From Emticicia sp. CRIBPO (GTDB lineage Bacteria > Bacteroidota > Bacteroidia > Cytophagales > Spirosomataceae): a stretch of DNA of 64,000 nucleotides. The notes below the pieces were generated by a model. It did no database searches. It saw only the letters and a program-made list of their open reading frames with translations, and had not been told where the DNA came from. The stretch lies in assembly GCF_009905725.1 (NCBI RefSeq), contig NZ_JAAAKV010000011.1, positions 124,001-188,000 of the forward strand, given 5' to 3'. Position 1 is the stretch's first letter, and each line of letters opens with the position of its first letter. The position numbers and the translations under genes were made by a program. Shown here piece after piece: positions 18,237-27,668 of this stretch.

Positions 18237-18262
18237 GTCACTCTTGCGGCAACAAGAGTGAC
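18237..18262. repeat. Inverted repeat upstream of the second SusC gene
   Basis: Perfect ten-base arms GTCACTCTTG / CAAGAGTGAC with a six-base centre, 90 bases before the SusC start. No T run follows, so it may be a leader hairpin or an operator rather than a terminator. Confidence 0.5.
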
Positions 18263-18351
18263 TGGTCAGCAAAAGGCTCATTTGGCAATGATCAAGAGAT
18301 TTTTAACGATCTCTCAGTACCTTATTTTTTAACTTAACCAACGTAAAGTAA

Positions 18352-21300
18352 ATGAAAAAAAAACTATTATTCCTTAGTTTTGGCCTGCTTATTTCATTTT
18401 TCTCCTTTTCTCAGAACGCCCCTGTCATCAATGCTACCGTTGAAGGAAAAATCATCGATGAAGTAACCAATGAACCGGTCATCGGGGCCTCCGTAAAAAT
18501 CAAAGGGACAACAAACGGCGGGACAACGGACTCCGACGGAAAATTCCTTCTTAACACCGGCCAAAAACTCCCTTTTACGCTGGTCATCAGCTCAATAGGA
18601 TTTACAACCAAAGAAACGGTCATTGAAAAGAGTAATGTTTCGATCAGACTCGCTCCCAACCAAAGCGAATTGAACGAGATTGTGGTGGTGGGATATACCC
18701 AAACCAGGAGGGACGCACAAACCAGTGCCATTACGACCATCAACTCCCAGGATATTTCAAGGGCTTCCTACACCAGTGTCACCGAGAAGTTACAGGGCCA
18801 GGTGCCTGGTTTATTGATCTCTAGTAACTCAGGGGTTCCGGGCACCTCCGTTTTGGTCCGTTTAAGGGGAGCCACTTCCATCACCGCAGGTAACGACCCT
18901 CTGTACATCATTGACGGGGTATTTATCAACAATGAAAACCTCCAGGGCTTATCCAGGGGACTTGGTGGTCAGACGCCCAACCCGCTTTCAGATATCAACC
19001 CGGAGGACATCGAATCCGTATCTGTCCTGAAAGATGCCAATGCAACGGCCATTTACGGAGCCAGGGGAGCCAATGGGGTTATATTAATTACCACCAAGAG
19101 AGGCAGCAGAAGTGTCAAAACCAAAATCAACTTCTCGGCTGATTACGGTGTAGGAAAAGCCACGAATCTATGGGAACTTGTGACGGGTCCTGAACATGCC
19201 ACCATGGTCAACCTTGTGCACATCAACGATGGAAAAACCTACGAAACCAGACCATTCAGACCAGTCAATGAGGTCATTGCCGGGTTTCCGGCCTTTGGCA
19301 ATCCGGAAGATCAGAAAACTTATGACCGTGTGAGCGATGTATTCAGAATTGCCCACTCCCAACGTTACAATTTATCATTGGCCGGTGGCAACGAAAGCAC
19401 CAACTTCTACCTCGGTGCTGAGTACCAGAACCAGCAGTCGACGCTTAAACTGCAGGATTTCGGAAGGTATGCCTTCAGAATTAACCTTGACCATTCGATC
19501 AACCGCCGTTTTAAGATCGGGACATCCAATAACCTGTCGAGTGTTCCGAGAAGACTGGTGAGAGTAGGTGACGGCCCTGCGGGCTTGTTCCAGGCAGCCT
19601 TGCATACGCCGACTTTCTATCCGTTTTACAATGAAGACGGCAGTTTTACCAAACCTACCGTTTTTGATAACCACATCGCTATCCTGCAAAACTCGGATAC
19701 GCGTTCCAATAGCCTCAGAAGCATCAACAATTTATATGCAACGTATTTTTTTCTTCCGAACCTTTCGTTCAAAACCTCTCTGAGTAACGATTTCAATCTC
19801 TATCATGAAAAGGCTTATTACAACACCAACCTGGTGTATGGTCAGCCTGCCGGAGAAGCCAATGACGTACTGACCAGCAAGCAATCACTGATTGCCGAAC
19901 AGCTGATCAACTACTCGCTGACAGGAAAGAAGACTGATTTCTCCTTGTTTTTAGGCAATACAGTCCAGTTTACCAGCACCGAACGCGAAACACTTACCGG
20001 AACCGGATTTCCGAGTAACCAGTTCAAAAGGATCACTTCGGCAGCTGTTCAAACGGCCTCTTCCACAGGCTCTGACTATGGCCTGGTATCATTTTTTGCC
20101 GGGTCAAACTTCACTTACAATAACAAATACATCATCGATGCCAATTTCAGGGCCGATGCCTCATCCAGGTTTGGTGCAGCCAACCGCTGGGGGTATTTCC
20201 CTTCTGTAGGACTGGGATGGAACATCAGTAAGGAAGACTTTTTCCCTAAATCATCAGTGGTAGGTAACCTGCGGTTAAAAACAAGTTATGGACTCACCGG
20301 TAACCAGGACATCGATGATTTTGCATCCCGCGGACTTTGGGGCGGCGGAAGAAATTATGCTGATTTACCTGGTATTGCCCCGAGTCAGCTGGCCAACCCG
20401 GACCTGAAATGGGAAACCACGAGCCAGTTCAATGTCGGGCTGGCAGGTACTTTACTGAAGGATAAATTCTCTTTCGAACTGGATTATTACAGAAAGTATA
20501 CGACCGACTTGCTGATCAATGAGCCGGTGGCTTCCAAAACAGGTTTTTCATCAGTTTATAAAAATGTCGGTGAAATCAGCAACACAGGTGTTGAGCTTTT
20601 GATCAATTCAAGAAATATCGAGACCAAAGATTTCAGATGGAATACCACCTTTACGATATCCCATAATAAAAACCTGATTGAAAAACTGAATAACCCGATC
20701 ACCGGAAGCTACGGCATGTACCGCCTGGAGCAAGGCTATTCGCTTTATTCTATCTGGGTTTATAATTACCTGGGGGTTAATCCGGAGACCGGTAATGCCA
20801 TTTTTGAAGACATAGATGCTGACGGTAAAATAACCGCAACAGATCGTAAAATTGTAGGCGATGCCTGGCCTGATTTCGAAGGTACCCTGAAAAACACCAT
20901 CACTTACAAAGCCTTTGACCTGAATGTCAACCTGGTTTACCGTTCGGGCAACAAGCTTTTCAATTATACGGCCTTCTTCCTTGAAGCGGGAGCTACCAGG
21001 GGAATTACCCGTTCTATCCAGAAAAGCTCTCTGAACTACTGGAAAAAACCGGGTGACACCAACGTGCTGCCAAGACTGACCTCACTGACCAATGCCGATG
21101 GCAGCAGAAACTATGAGAGCAACACCAGCCGGTTACTGGAAGATGCTTCATTTATCCGCTTCAGAGACATCACACTGGGTTACAGCATTCCTTCGACAGT
21201 TTTATCAAGACTGAAAATAGCCAAAGCGAGACTTTATGTGACCGGAACCAACCTGCTTACCCTTACCAAATACACAGGTCCGGATCCGGAAACCAACTCG

Positions 21301-21396
21301 GCAGCAGACAGCGGAAGCGGATTGGTGCAGGGGCTTGATTTTAACGGCGTACCGCAAACCAAGTCAGTGAATTTCGGAGTTAACATCACATTTTAA
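18352..21396 (+). CDS. SusC/RagA family TonB-linked outer-membrane transporter
   Basis: A 1014-residue protein with a signal peptide (to about residue 21, FSFSQ), a carboxypeptidase-regulatory-like domain (about 28-105), a TonB-box-like NEIVVVGY segment, a plug with VRLRGATSI, YIIDGVF and SVLKDANATAIYGARGANG, and a barrel ending in FGVNITF. It is followed by its SusD partner and a secreted cyanophycinase in one operon, so its ligand may be a peptide or an amino-acid polymer rather than a glycan; this is inference from context. Confidence 0.95.
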   Translation: MKKKLLFLSFGLLISFFSFSQNAPVINATVEGKIIDEVTNEPVIGASVKIKGTTNGGTTDSDGKFLLNTGQKLPFTLVISSIGFTTKETVIEKSNVSIRLAPNQSELNEIVVVGYTQTRRDAQTSAITTINSQDISRASYTSVTEKLQGQVPGLLISSNSGVPGTSVLVRLRGATSITAGNDPLYIIDGVFINNENLQGLSRGLGGQTPNPLSDINPEDIESVSVLKDANATAIYGARGANGVILITTKRGSRSVKTKINFSADYGVGKATNLWELVTGPEHATMVNLVHINDGKTYETRPFRPVNEVIAGFPAFGNPEDQKTYDRVSDVFRIAHSQRYNLSLAGGNESTNFYLGAEYQNQQSTLKLQDFGRYAFRINLDHSINRRFKIGTSNNLSSVPRRLVRVGDGPAGLFQAALHTPTFYPFYNEDGSFTKPTVFDNHIAILQNSDTRSNSLRSINNLYATYFFLPNLSFKTSLSNDFNLYHEKAYYNTNLVYGQPAGEANDVLTSKQSLIAEQLINYSLTGKKTDFSLFLGNTVQFTSTERETLTGTGFPSNQFKRITSAAVQTASSTGSDYGLVSFFAGSNFTYNNKYIIDANFRADASSRFGAANRWGYFPSVGLGWNISKEDFFPKSSVVGNLRLKTSYGLTGNQDIDDFASRGLWGGGRNYADLPGIAPSQLANPDLKWETTSQFNVGLAGTLLKDKFSFELDYYRKYTTDLLINEPVASKTGFSSVYKNVGEISNTGVELLINSRNIETKDFRWNTTFTISHNKNLIEKLNNPITGSYGMYRLEQGYSLYSIWVYNYLGVNPETGNAIFEDIDADGKITATDRKIVGDAWPDFEGTLKNTITYKAFDLNVNLVYRSGNKLFNYTAFFLEAGATRGITRSIQKSSLNYWKKPGDTNVLPRLTSLTNADGSRNYESNTSRLLEDASFIRFRDITLGYSIPSTVLSRLKIAKARLYVTGTNLLTLTKYTGPDPETNSAADSGSGLVQGLDFNGVPQTKSVNFGVNITF

Positions 21397-21407
21397 TGAT
21401 CAGCAAC

Positions 21408-22739
21408 ATGAAAAAGAACATTCTCATTATAGTTTTAAGCCTTTTTGCCTTGAGTTCATGTAAAAAAGTACTGGAAACAGAACCCCAGGCCAACATTTCT
21501 GACGAAGCGGTCATTGTAGACCAGAAATCTGCCCTGGCAGCATTGATCGGCACCTATGACGCCTTGCAGGGATATGTAAGCGGCAGCATTGTTTCGCTTG
21601 AACTCGCGGGCGACAATGTGGTCAATTTCAACAGCCAGAACAACGTGGTCGCGAATAAAACCGCTGATGGTGGCGGCGGTGGCTTTTCGGGCATTTATAC
21701 GACCATCAACAGGGCCAATTTTGTCATCAGCAAAGTACCGGCCCTCAGCGAAACGGCCATCACCAAAGCCGACAAAAACCAGATCCTGGGAGAAGCTTAT
21801 TTTATCAGGGCCCTGTCGTATTTTGACCTGGCTAAAACCTACGGCGGGGTGCCTCTGGTCCTGGAACCGGCCACCGCTCCTACCTCTCACCAGGGCACGA
21901 AAAGAAGTACCAAAGCCCAGACTTATGAGCAGGTGCTCTCAGATCTGAATAAGGCGGAAGAACTGCTGACCACTACCCTGAACAGGAACAGAGCCAATAA
22001 GTTTACGGTTTATGCCCTTAAAGCCAGGTTATATCTTTATACCGAGAAATGGGAGCTTGCCGAAGAAAATGCCTCTAAAACGATTCAAAGTACTAACTTC
22101 AGCCTGGTAAAACCTTATGCCAATTTCTTTACAGGCAGAAATACGACTGAGTCTATTTTTGAAATCGCTTTCAGTACCTCAGACAAGAGTTCGTTTTATA
22201 CCAACTGGAACTCTCCCGCTCAGGGTGGCCGCCATGATTATATTCCGGCCAGGGAATTTGTCGGGCTTATCCTGGATCCGAAATTGGGAGGGGCAAGAAA
22301 GAGCCTTTTGTTTCAAACCCCGCAAGGGATTTACGACCTGACGCAATACAGCAAACAGGACGGTACCAGCTCTATTTTCATTCTGCGTATCGCTGAGCAA
22401 TACCTGATCAGGGCAGAAGCCAGGGCTAAAAAATCAAACCCTGACCTTCAGGGAGCAGTGGCTGACCTTAATACCATCAAATCCAGGGCAGATGTACCCA
22501 CACTTACGTTTAGCAACACTTTGACCAAAGAAAACATCCTGCTTTCCATCGAAGATGAAAGAAGGTTCGAACTGGGTTTTGAAGGCCACAGGTTTGCAGA
22601 TATCGTCAGAACAGGCAGGGCTGCAGAAGTATTTGGAAAAATCAATCCGAACCTTAAGAACCCGAATTTCTGGATATTTGCCATTCCTAGAACCGAAATC
22701 ATCCAGGATCCTGATCTTGAACAAAATCCGGGTTATTAA
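21408..22739 (+). CDS. SusD/RagB family outer-membrane lipoprotein
   Basis: A 443-residue lipoprotein with the lipobox LSSC (Cys about residue 18). It shows the SusD helix LGEAYFIRALSYFDLAKTYGG and the C-terminal RRFELGFEGHRFADIVRTGR motif. The frame opens at 21396, overlapping the SusC stop, but the ATG at 21408 gives a direct signal peptide (MKKNILIIVLS). It pairs with the upstream SusC; a cyanophycinase gene follows after 30 bases. Confidence 0.94.
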   Translation: MKKNILIIVLSLFALSSCKKVLETEPQANISDEAVIVDQKSALAALIGTYDALQGYVSGSIVSLELAGDNVVNFNSQNNVVANKTADGGGGGFSGIYTTINRANFVISKVPALSETAITKADKNQILGEAYFIRALSYFDLAKTYGGVPLVLEPATAPTSHQGTKRSTKAQTYEQVLSDLNKAEELLTTTLNRNRANKFTVYALKARLYLYTEKWELAEENASKTIQSTNFSLVKPYANFFTGRNTTESIFEIAFSTSDKSSFYTNWNSPAQGGRHDYIPAREFVGLILDPKLGGARKSLLFQTPQGIYDLTQYSKQDGTSSIFILRIAEQYLIRAEARAKKSNPDLQGAVADLNTIKSRADVPTLTFSNTLTKENILLSIEDERRFELGFEGHRFADIVRTGRAAEVFGKINPNLKNPNFWIFAIPRTEIIQDPDLEQNPGY

Positions 22740-22769
22740 TTCAATATAAACAATATAACATCTATTATT

Positions 22770-23786
22770 ATGAACAAAAAAACGTTTATTCTTGCCTTAG
22801 CGGCCCTCTTCAGCATAGGATTGGCCAGTGCCCAAACCCCGATCCAGGTGAAGAAAAGCACCACAAAACACGGTCCTGAAAACGGCTCCCTGATCATCAT
22901 CGGCGGTGGCGGGTCCACGCCTGAAATCTGGAATAAGTTTATAGAACTGGCCGGGGGAAAAGACAAAGCCAAAATTGTGGTCATCACGGCTGCTTCGGGT
23001 GATTCAGCCGCTTTCAGAACCTCCTCAGTGGAGTTTCTCAAAAAGAACACCGGTATAGCGGATGTTACGCTGTTACATACCAATGACCTGCAGGAAGCCA
23101 ACAGCGAAAAATTCATCGCCCCTCTCAAAAAAGCAACCGGGGTCTATTTTGAAGGCGGACGCCAGTGGAGAATCGCCGATTCATTTCTGAATACCCTGAC
23201 CCACCAGGCTTTTTTTGAGGTGCTGGACAGAGGCGGTGTGATCATCGGAACTTCGGCAGGGGCCAGCATCCAGGGCTCATTCCTGTGGAGAGGAGACACC
23301 AAAGGTCCCCAGATCTTAGTGGGCGATCACACGCAGGGACTCGGTTTTCTTAAAAACTCTGTGATAGACCAGCACTTGCTGAAACGCAACCGCCAGTTTG
23401 ACCTCGTGGACTTCATAAAGCAGTCGCCGGAGCTGATCGGTCTGGGTCTGGACGAAGCCACGTCTGTTCTGGTTCAGAAAGACACCCTGGAAGTTATCGG
23501 AAAATCTTATGTGGCCATTTACGATTACAATACGATTGTCGGCAAAAATGCCACACATGTGGTAGACGGCAAAGAAGTGTATACCCAGTCATCCGGACCG
23601 TTTTTCTTCCTGAGCCAGGGCCAGAAATACGACCTGAAAAACAGGGTGATTATCCCGACCCAGAGAAAGAGACCGGAAGAGCCAAAAGCCGAGCAGGTCA
23701 AAACCGGGGAAACCAAAACAGAACAGGTTAAGACCGACAGCGGTAAAGAAGAAACAGTAAAAAAGAAAAAGAAAAGCAGCAAGTAA
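22770..23786 (+). CDS. Secreted cyanophycinase-like serine peptidase (S51 family)
   Basis: A 338-residue protein with a signal peptide ending near LASAQ. The catalytic core (about 35-300) has the cyanophycinase pattern: LIIIGGGGS, the YFEGGRQWR segment and the nucleophile motif GTSAGAS with Ser162, as in peptidase family S51. Known enzymes cleave the beta-Asp-Arg backbone of cyanophycin. The C-terminal 50 residues are Lys/Glu-rich with imperfect repeats of EQVKT and end in a run of lysines. Its place after SusCD suggests that released dipeptides are taken up or that the polymer is captured at the surface. A terminator closes the operon. Confidence 0.88.
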   Translation: MNKKTFILALAALFSIGLASAQTPIQVKKSTTKHGPENGSLIIIGGGGSTPEIWNKFIELAGGKDKAKIVVITAASGDSAAFRTSSVEFLKKNTGIADVTLLHTNDLQEANSEKFIAPLKKATGVYFEGGRQWRIADSFLNTLTHQAFFEVLDRGGVIIGTSAGASIQGSFLWRGDTKGPQILVGDHTQGLGFLKNSVIDQHLLKRNRQFDLVDFIKQSPELIGLGLDEATSVLVQKDTLEVIGKSYVAIYDYNTIVGKNATHVVDGKEVYTQSSGPFFFLSQGQKYDLKNRVIIPTQRKRPEEPKAEQVKTGETKTEQVKTDSGKEETVKKKKKSSK

Positions 23787-23803
23787 ACCGATTGCAGGTC
23801 TGA

Positions 23804-23850
23804 TATGGCTGCTTGCTCCGCTACAGGCGAGGCAAGCAGCCATAGCTTTT
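23804..23850 (+). terminator. Terminator of the SusCD-cyanophycinase operon
   Basis: Perfect 13-bp arms TATGGCTGCTTGC / GCAAGCAGCCATA around a 15-base loop, followed by GCTTTT. It starts 18 bases after the stop. Confidence 0.75.
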
Positions 23851-24015
23851 CAAAACCGAACCGTGTCAGCAATATAGCCCGGCACCTCAACTAAGTAAGG
23901 GAATACCCGGAGGGCCCTCCTGAAAAAAAACACGGTAATCTACACTTTTAGGGTTTAAGTCCTGAAAATGGCTGGACTCGTCACTTTACGGTTCATACCT
24001 GGTACTGCATTATTG

Positions 24016-24023
24016 TATATTTG
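24016..24023 (+). promoter_or_regulatory. Candidate -7 element (TATATTTG)
   Basis: Exact TAnnTTTG match about 90 bases before the membrane-protein gene at 24113. No good TTG element at the usual distance. Confidence 0.35.
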
Positions 24024-24112
24024 TATAGAAAGGTGCCGGATTTTACGAATCATAACATGAAAACAGCGGCATACCTAAACTATTTATTCGGTAATTAAAC
24101 AACAAACTAGCC

Positions 24113-24637
24113 ATGAGAATTAGGACAAATGACTTGATCCTCCTGATTTTATTTACTGTCTTCATAGTGGCCGGAATTTCAAAGAGTATTTCTGCCAACT
24201 TCATCATCAGAAGCCAGACATTATTAACCACTTTTAAATGGTGCGGCATTCCCACATTAATTCTTGCTGCCTTTTTTGCCTACCGGGCTACTTTCGGGTA
24301 CAGAGACAAAATGATGCCGCTCTGGCGTAATATCACCGGGTTTGCTGTCCTTATTTTTGTCGTTTCGATGATCACTTTCGTTTCATTTGAAGGCATGCTG
24401 ATCAGGATCAATCATACCTGCGGCAAACAAAAAAAATACAACATGTCCGGAAAAGTGGTCAGGATTGAGTGTCCCAGGAGGGAAATCCCCCTTAACCGCT
24501 ACTCCATTTATATTGCCAGGGATCCGGAAAACGACAGTGTAAAACTGGAAGTACCGAGTATTAACTGGAACGAAGGTCAGCCTTTTCAAAAAGACATGAA
24601 AGTAGGCTCACTTGGTTTTATTTATGCGGATAAATAA
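24113..24637 (+). CDS. Membrane protein of unknown function
   Basis: A 174-residue protein with three hydrophobic segments (about 7-24, 44-60, 75-95) and a C-terminal soluble part of about 75 residues with two cysteines (HTCGKQ and IECPRR). I do not recognise the family. It is a single gene between the cyanophycinase operon and the calcium ATPase, with no visible partner. Confidence 0.7.
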   Translation: MRIRTNDLILLILFTVFIVAGISKSISANFIIRSQTLLTTFKWCGIPTLILAAFFAYRATFGYRDKMMPLWRNITGFAVLIFVVSMITFVSFEGMLIRINHTCGKQKKYNMSGKVVRIECPRREIPLNRYSIYIARDPENDSVKLEVPSINWNEGQPFQKDMKVGSLGFIYADK

Positions 24638-24762
24638 ACTCTGTTTCCCGGGAAAAACCTTCGTTTACCACAATTCCGTTATTTCCCCGGACAAGTCTTT
24701 TCCTGGTTGAAAACTCCCTGAAGGAACAGTTTTTTTATACTTCATGAAAAGCAAAACACTCC

Positions 24763-27438
24763 ATGAAGATTACGTACCCCATTAAAAACCCACATTGCCT
24801 GACCCGGGAACAGACACTTGCTACTTTACAATCTGATGTTGTTTCCGGACTAGCCTCATCAGAAGCCAGGAAAAGAAATAGAGATTTCGGACTTAATGTA
24901 TATCAGACCCAGAAGCAAAAAAGTGCCTGGAAGATGATTCTTGAACAGTTTCAGAGCCCGGTGGTGTATCTGCTGATATCCGGAGCAGTGGTTTCTCTTT
25001 ATTTTAAGAGTTATATCGAAGCCCTGGCTATCCTCGTGGTTATTCTTGTCAATGCATGTATTGGATTTATCATGGAATGGCAGGCCCGCAATTCCATGAA
25101 GGCGTTAAAAGAGATGGATAAAAGCCTCTCAAGGGTTATAAGAGATGGTAAAACCGCTGAAATTTCATCTGAGCAATTGTGCCCGGGGGATATTCTGGTA
25201 CTTGAAGCAGGTGATATTATTTCGGGAGACGGCCGCCTGATGGAGGTCAATCAACTCCAGTGTGACGAATCATCACTTACCGGTGAATCACTTCCCTCTG
25301 TAAAAGATCCGGCAGAACTTGCCGAAAAAACGCCTTTAGGAGATCAGTTCAACATGGTTTTTAAAGGCTCGTCTGTAATGAACGGAACGGGAAAAGCGAT
25401 CATTACGGGAATTGCCCAAAATACCCAGCTGGGAACTATTACCTCACTTGTGGAAAGTTCGAAAGAGACTAAAACACCCCTGGACAAAAAATTAAATAAG
25501 CTGAGCAAAAATCTCATATGGATTATGCTGGTAATGACCATTATTTTTGCAGCAACAGGCTTCATTCAAGGCAAAGAATGGCATGAAATCCTGGAGACTT
25601 CCATTGCACTGGCAGTGGCTGCGTTCCCTGAGGGCTTACCTATCGTATCTACTGTCGCCCTGGCATACGGAATGCTCCTGATGGCAAAAAAGAATGCCAT
25701 CGTTAAGAAACTATCATCCGTTGAAACACTAGGTAGCACGAACGTAATTCTGACCGATAAAACAGGAACCCTGACCGAAAACAAAATTTATGTGGAATCT
25801 TTTGCTTTCCCTGATGAAACACTGGAAGTCAGAATTGAGAAAAATGTATTGAAATTCGTAAATGGAGAGATAGAAAAGAATCAGGGCAATTTCGAAAAAC
25901 TGAAACTGGCCGGGGCATTGTGCAACAACGCGACCATAGATGCAAAAGGGAAAACAAAGGGAGACCCGATAGAAATAGCACTTATTCAACTGGCCAATGC
26001 ATCAGAAACCCACATCGAAGCCCTGAAAAAAGGTTACAAAAGAATTGCTGAACAGGTTTTCAGTTCAGAGACCAAAGTCATGGGTACATTGGATGAATCG
26101 GCAAAAGGTCGGTTTACCGCAGCCAAAGGGTCAGTAGAACATCTGCTCAAAATGTGTAAGCAAATCCAGAGAAATGAAGAAATCAGTACATTATCAAAGG
26201 AAGATCGAAAGAATATTCTTGCTATTTCCGAAAAAATGGCAGCCAGTGGTCTGAGGGTGATTGCATTCGCTTTTAAAGAAGAAAAGAAAATCAATAAAGA
26301 AACCTTCATGGAAGACCTCGTTTATATCGGAATGATCGGCTTTCTTGATCCTCCCAGATCAGACATAAAAGGAGCCATTACCACTTGCAGAGAAGCAGGG
26401 ATCAGGATTGTTATGATCACCGGAGACCATCCGCTGACTGCTCTGAATATAGCCAGGAAAACAGGTCTGGTAGATGAAGAAGAAAAAAATGTAATCACAG
26501 GGCAGGATCTGCCGGAAGGTAAGATTTCTGCAGAATGGAAGAAAAAAATACTTTCGACCGCCGTATTTGCCAGAACCACTCCGAAGCAAAAGCTTGAGAT
26601 CGCAGAAGTTTATCAAAACTCGGGAAATATTGTAGCCATGACCGGAGATGGTGTAAATGACGCCCCGGCTCTCAAAAAAGCAGATGTGGGAATAGCCATG
26701 GGCCAGCGAGGTACACAGGTAGCAAAAGAGACTGCGAGCATCATTCTGAAAAACGATTCGTTTGCTTCCATCGCAAAAGCGGTTTCTTATGGCAGAGAGA
26801 TTTTCCAAAATATTCAAAAATTCGTCGTATACCTGATATCGTGCAACTTAAGTGAAATATTAATTGTAACAGCCCTGGGCTTCCTGGCTCCTGCCTCCAC
26901 CCTGCTGGCTTTACAGATTCTTTTTCTGAACATGATAACAGACGTTTTCCCCGCCCTGGCCTTAGGCGTGGGGTCAGGAGATAAAACCGTCATGAAAAGA
27001 CCTCCAAGAAACCCGAAAGATGACATCATCAATAAAAAAGACTGGCTTTTCATCACCCTTTACGCCCTTGCGATGACAGCCGCAGTTGTTTTGGCGGTAA
27101 TTTACGGCAAACGGTTTATGGGAGCTGATGACCGCATAGCTAATAACATTGCTTTTGTTACCCTGGCTTTTGCTCAACTCTTTCATGTTTTTAATATGGC
27201 TTCAAAAGATTCCCGTCTGCTCATTAATGAAATCACAAAAAATAAATTCATCTGGCTGGCACTCCTTATTTGCACCGGCTTATTGATCCTGGTATATGTT
27301 ATTCCCCAGACCAGGTCAGTATTAGGACTGGTGATTCTCTCTCCCGAACAATGGTATCTGTGCCTGCTATCGAGTCTGATTCCGTTGATCATATTCCAGG
27401 TTTACAGGCTATTCCTAAAGCTGTTCTCACAAACTTAA
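24763..27438 (+). CDS. P-type Ca2+-transporting ATPase (SERCA-like, P2A type)
   Basis: An 891-residue inner-membrane pump. TGES (about 173-176) is the actuator motif, DKTGTLT with Asp332 the phosphorylation site, and TGDGVNDAPAL the hinge. Ion ligands match the SERCA site: PEGLP in helix 4 (about 289-293), NLSE in helix 5 and NMITD in helix 6. It should export Ca2+ from the cytoplasm, with ATP hydrolysis. Ten membrane segments are expected. A 230-base AT-rich spacer separates it from the DUF4349 gene. Confidence 0.92.
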   Translation: MKITYPIKNPHCLTREQTLATLQSDVVSGLASSEARKRNRDFGLNVYQTQKQKSAWKMILEQFQSPVVYLLISGAVVSLYFKSYIEALAILVVILVNACIGFIMEWQARNSMKALKEMDKSLSRVIRDGKTAEISSEQLCPGDILVLEAGDIISGDGRLMEVNQLQCDESSLTGESLPSVKDPAELAEKTPLGDQFNMVFKGSSVMNGTGKAIITGIAQNTQLGTITSLVESSKETKTPLDKKLNKLSKNLIWIMLVMTIIFAATGFIQGKEWHEILETSIALAVAAFPEGLPIVSTVALAYGMLLMAKKNAIVKKLSSVETLGSTNVILTDKTGTLTENKIYVESFAFPDETLEVRIEKNVLKFVNGEIEKNQGNFEKLKLAGALCNNATIDAKGKTKGDPIEIALIQLANASETHIEALKKGYKRIAEQVFSSETKVMGTLDESAKGRFTAAKGSVEHLLKMCKQIQRNEEISTLSKEDRKNILAISEKMAASGLRVIAFAFKEEKKINKETFMEDLVYIGMIGFLDPPRSDIKGAITTCREAGIRIVMITGDHPLTALNIARKTGLVDEEEKNVITGQDLPEGKISAEWKKKILSTAVFARTTPKQKLEIAEVYQNSGNIVAMTGDGVNDAPALKKADVGIAMGQRGTQVAKETASIILKNDSFASIAKAVSYGREIFQNIQKFVVYLISCNLSEILIVTALGFLAPASTLLALQILFLNMITDVFPALALGVGSGDKTVMKRPPRNPKDDIINKKDWLFITLYALAMTAAVVLAVIYGKRFMGADDRIANNIAFVTLAFAQLFHVFNMASKDSRLLINEITKNKFIWLALLICTGLLILVYVIPQTRSVLGLVILSPEQWYLCLLSSLIPLIIFQVYRLFLKLFSQT

Positions 27439-27586
27439 AACGACTATTTTAAATTAAAAAACACAAATCTTAAAAATAACTTAAAAATAGGATATAGTCT
27501 ATTAACAGTTCGATTTTTGCTAATAACTACATATCAATAAGTTATAACAAAATAAGAAAAATAATAAACTTAAAAATAACTTAAAA
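27434..27586. promoter_or_regulatory. Five CTTAAAA boxes, two pairs with 11-base spacing
   Basis: CTTAAAA occurs at 27434, 27469, 27480, 27569 and 27580; the first overlaps the last codons of the ATPase gene. The last four form two tandem pairs with identical ATAA spacers, 11 bases from start to start, and the two pairs are exactly 100 bases apart. This is the layout of binding sites for OmpR/PhoB-type response regulators. The site lies upstream of the DUF4349 gene. Confidence 0.5.
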
Positions 27587-27668
27587 TACATTTCATCGTT
27601 TGAGTAAAAAGCAACAGTGGCTTTCTTTTGTCTAAGCTTCCATTCTTAACCTTTTTATTTCAAAAACT

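Larger units (their letters stand above)
17948..18351. other. Intergenic region, 404 bp
   Basis: AT-rich spacer between the NTF2-like gene and the second SusC gene. It holds two clear inverted repeats (18042-18066 and 18237-18262) and a weaker one, AGAGAT / ATCTCT at 18295-18314. No protein-like frame was seen and no clean TAnnTTTG promoter was found. Confidence 0.6.
23787..24112. other. Intergenic region, 326 bp
   Basis: Holds the terminator of the cyanophycinase operon and a TATATTTG promoter element. No further gene-like frame was seen. Confidence 0.6.

Noticed and set aside
27469-27586. Repeated CTTAAAA segment as a CRISPR or satellite
   Set aside because: Only two 18-base copies, no spacers of regular size and no cas genes; better explained as regulator sites.
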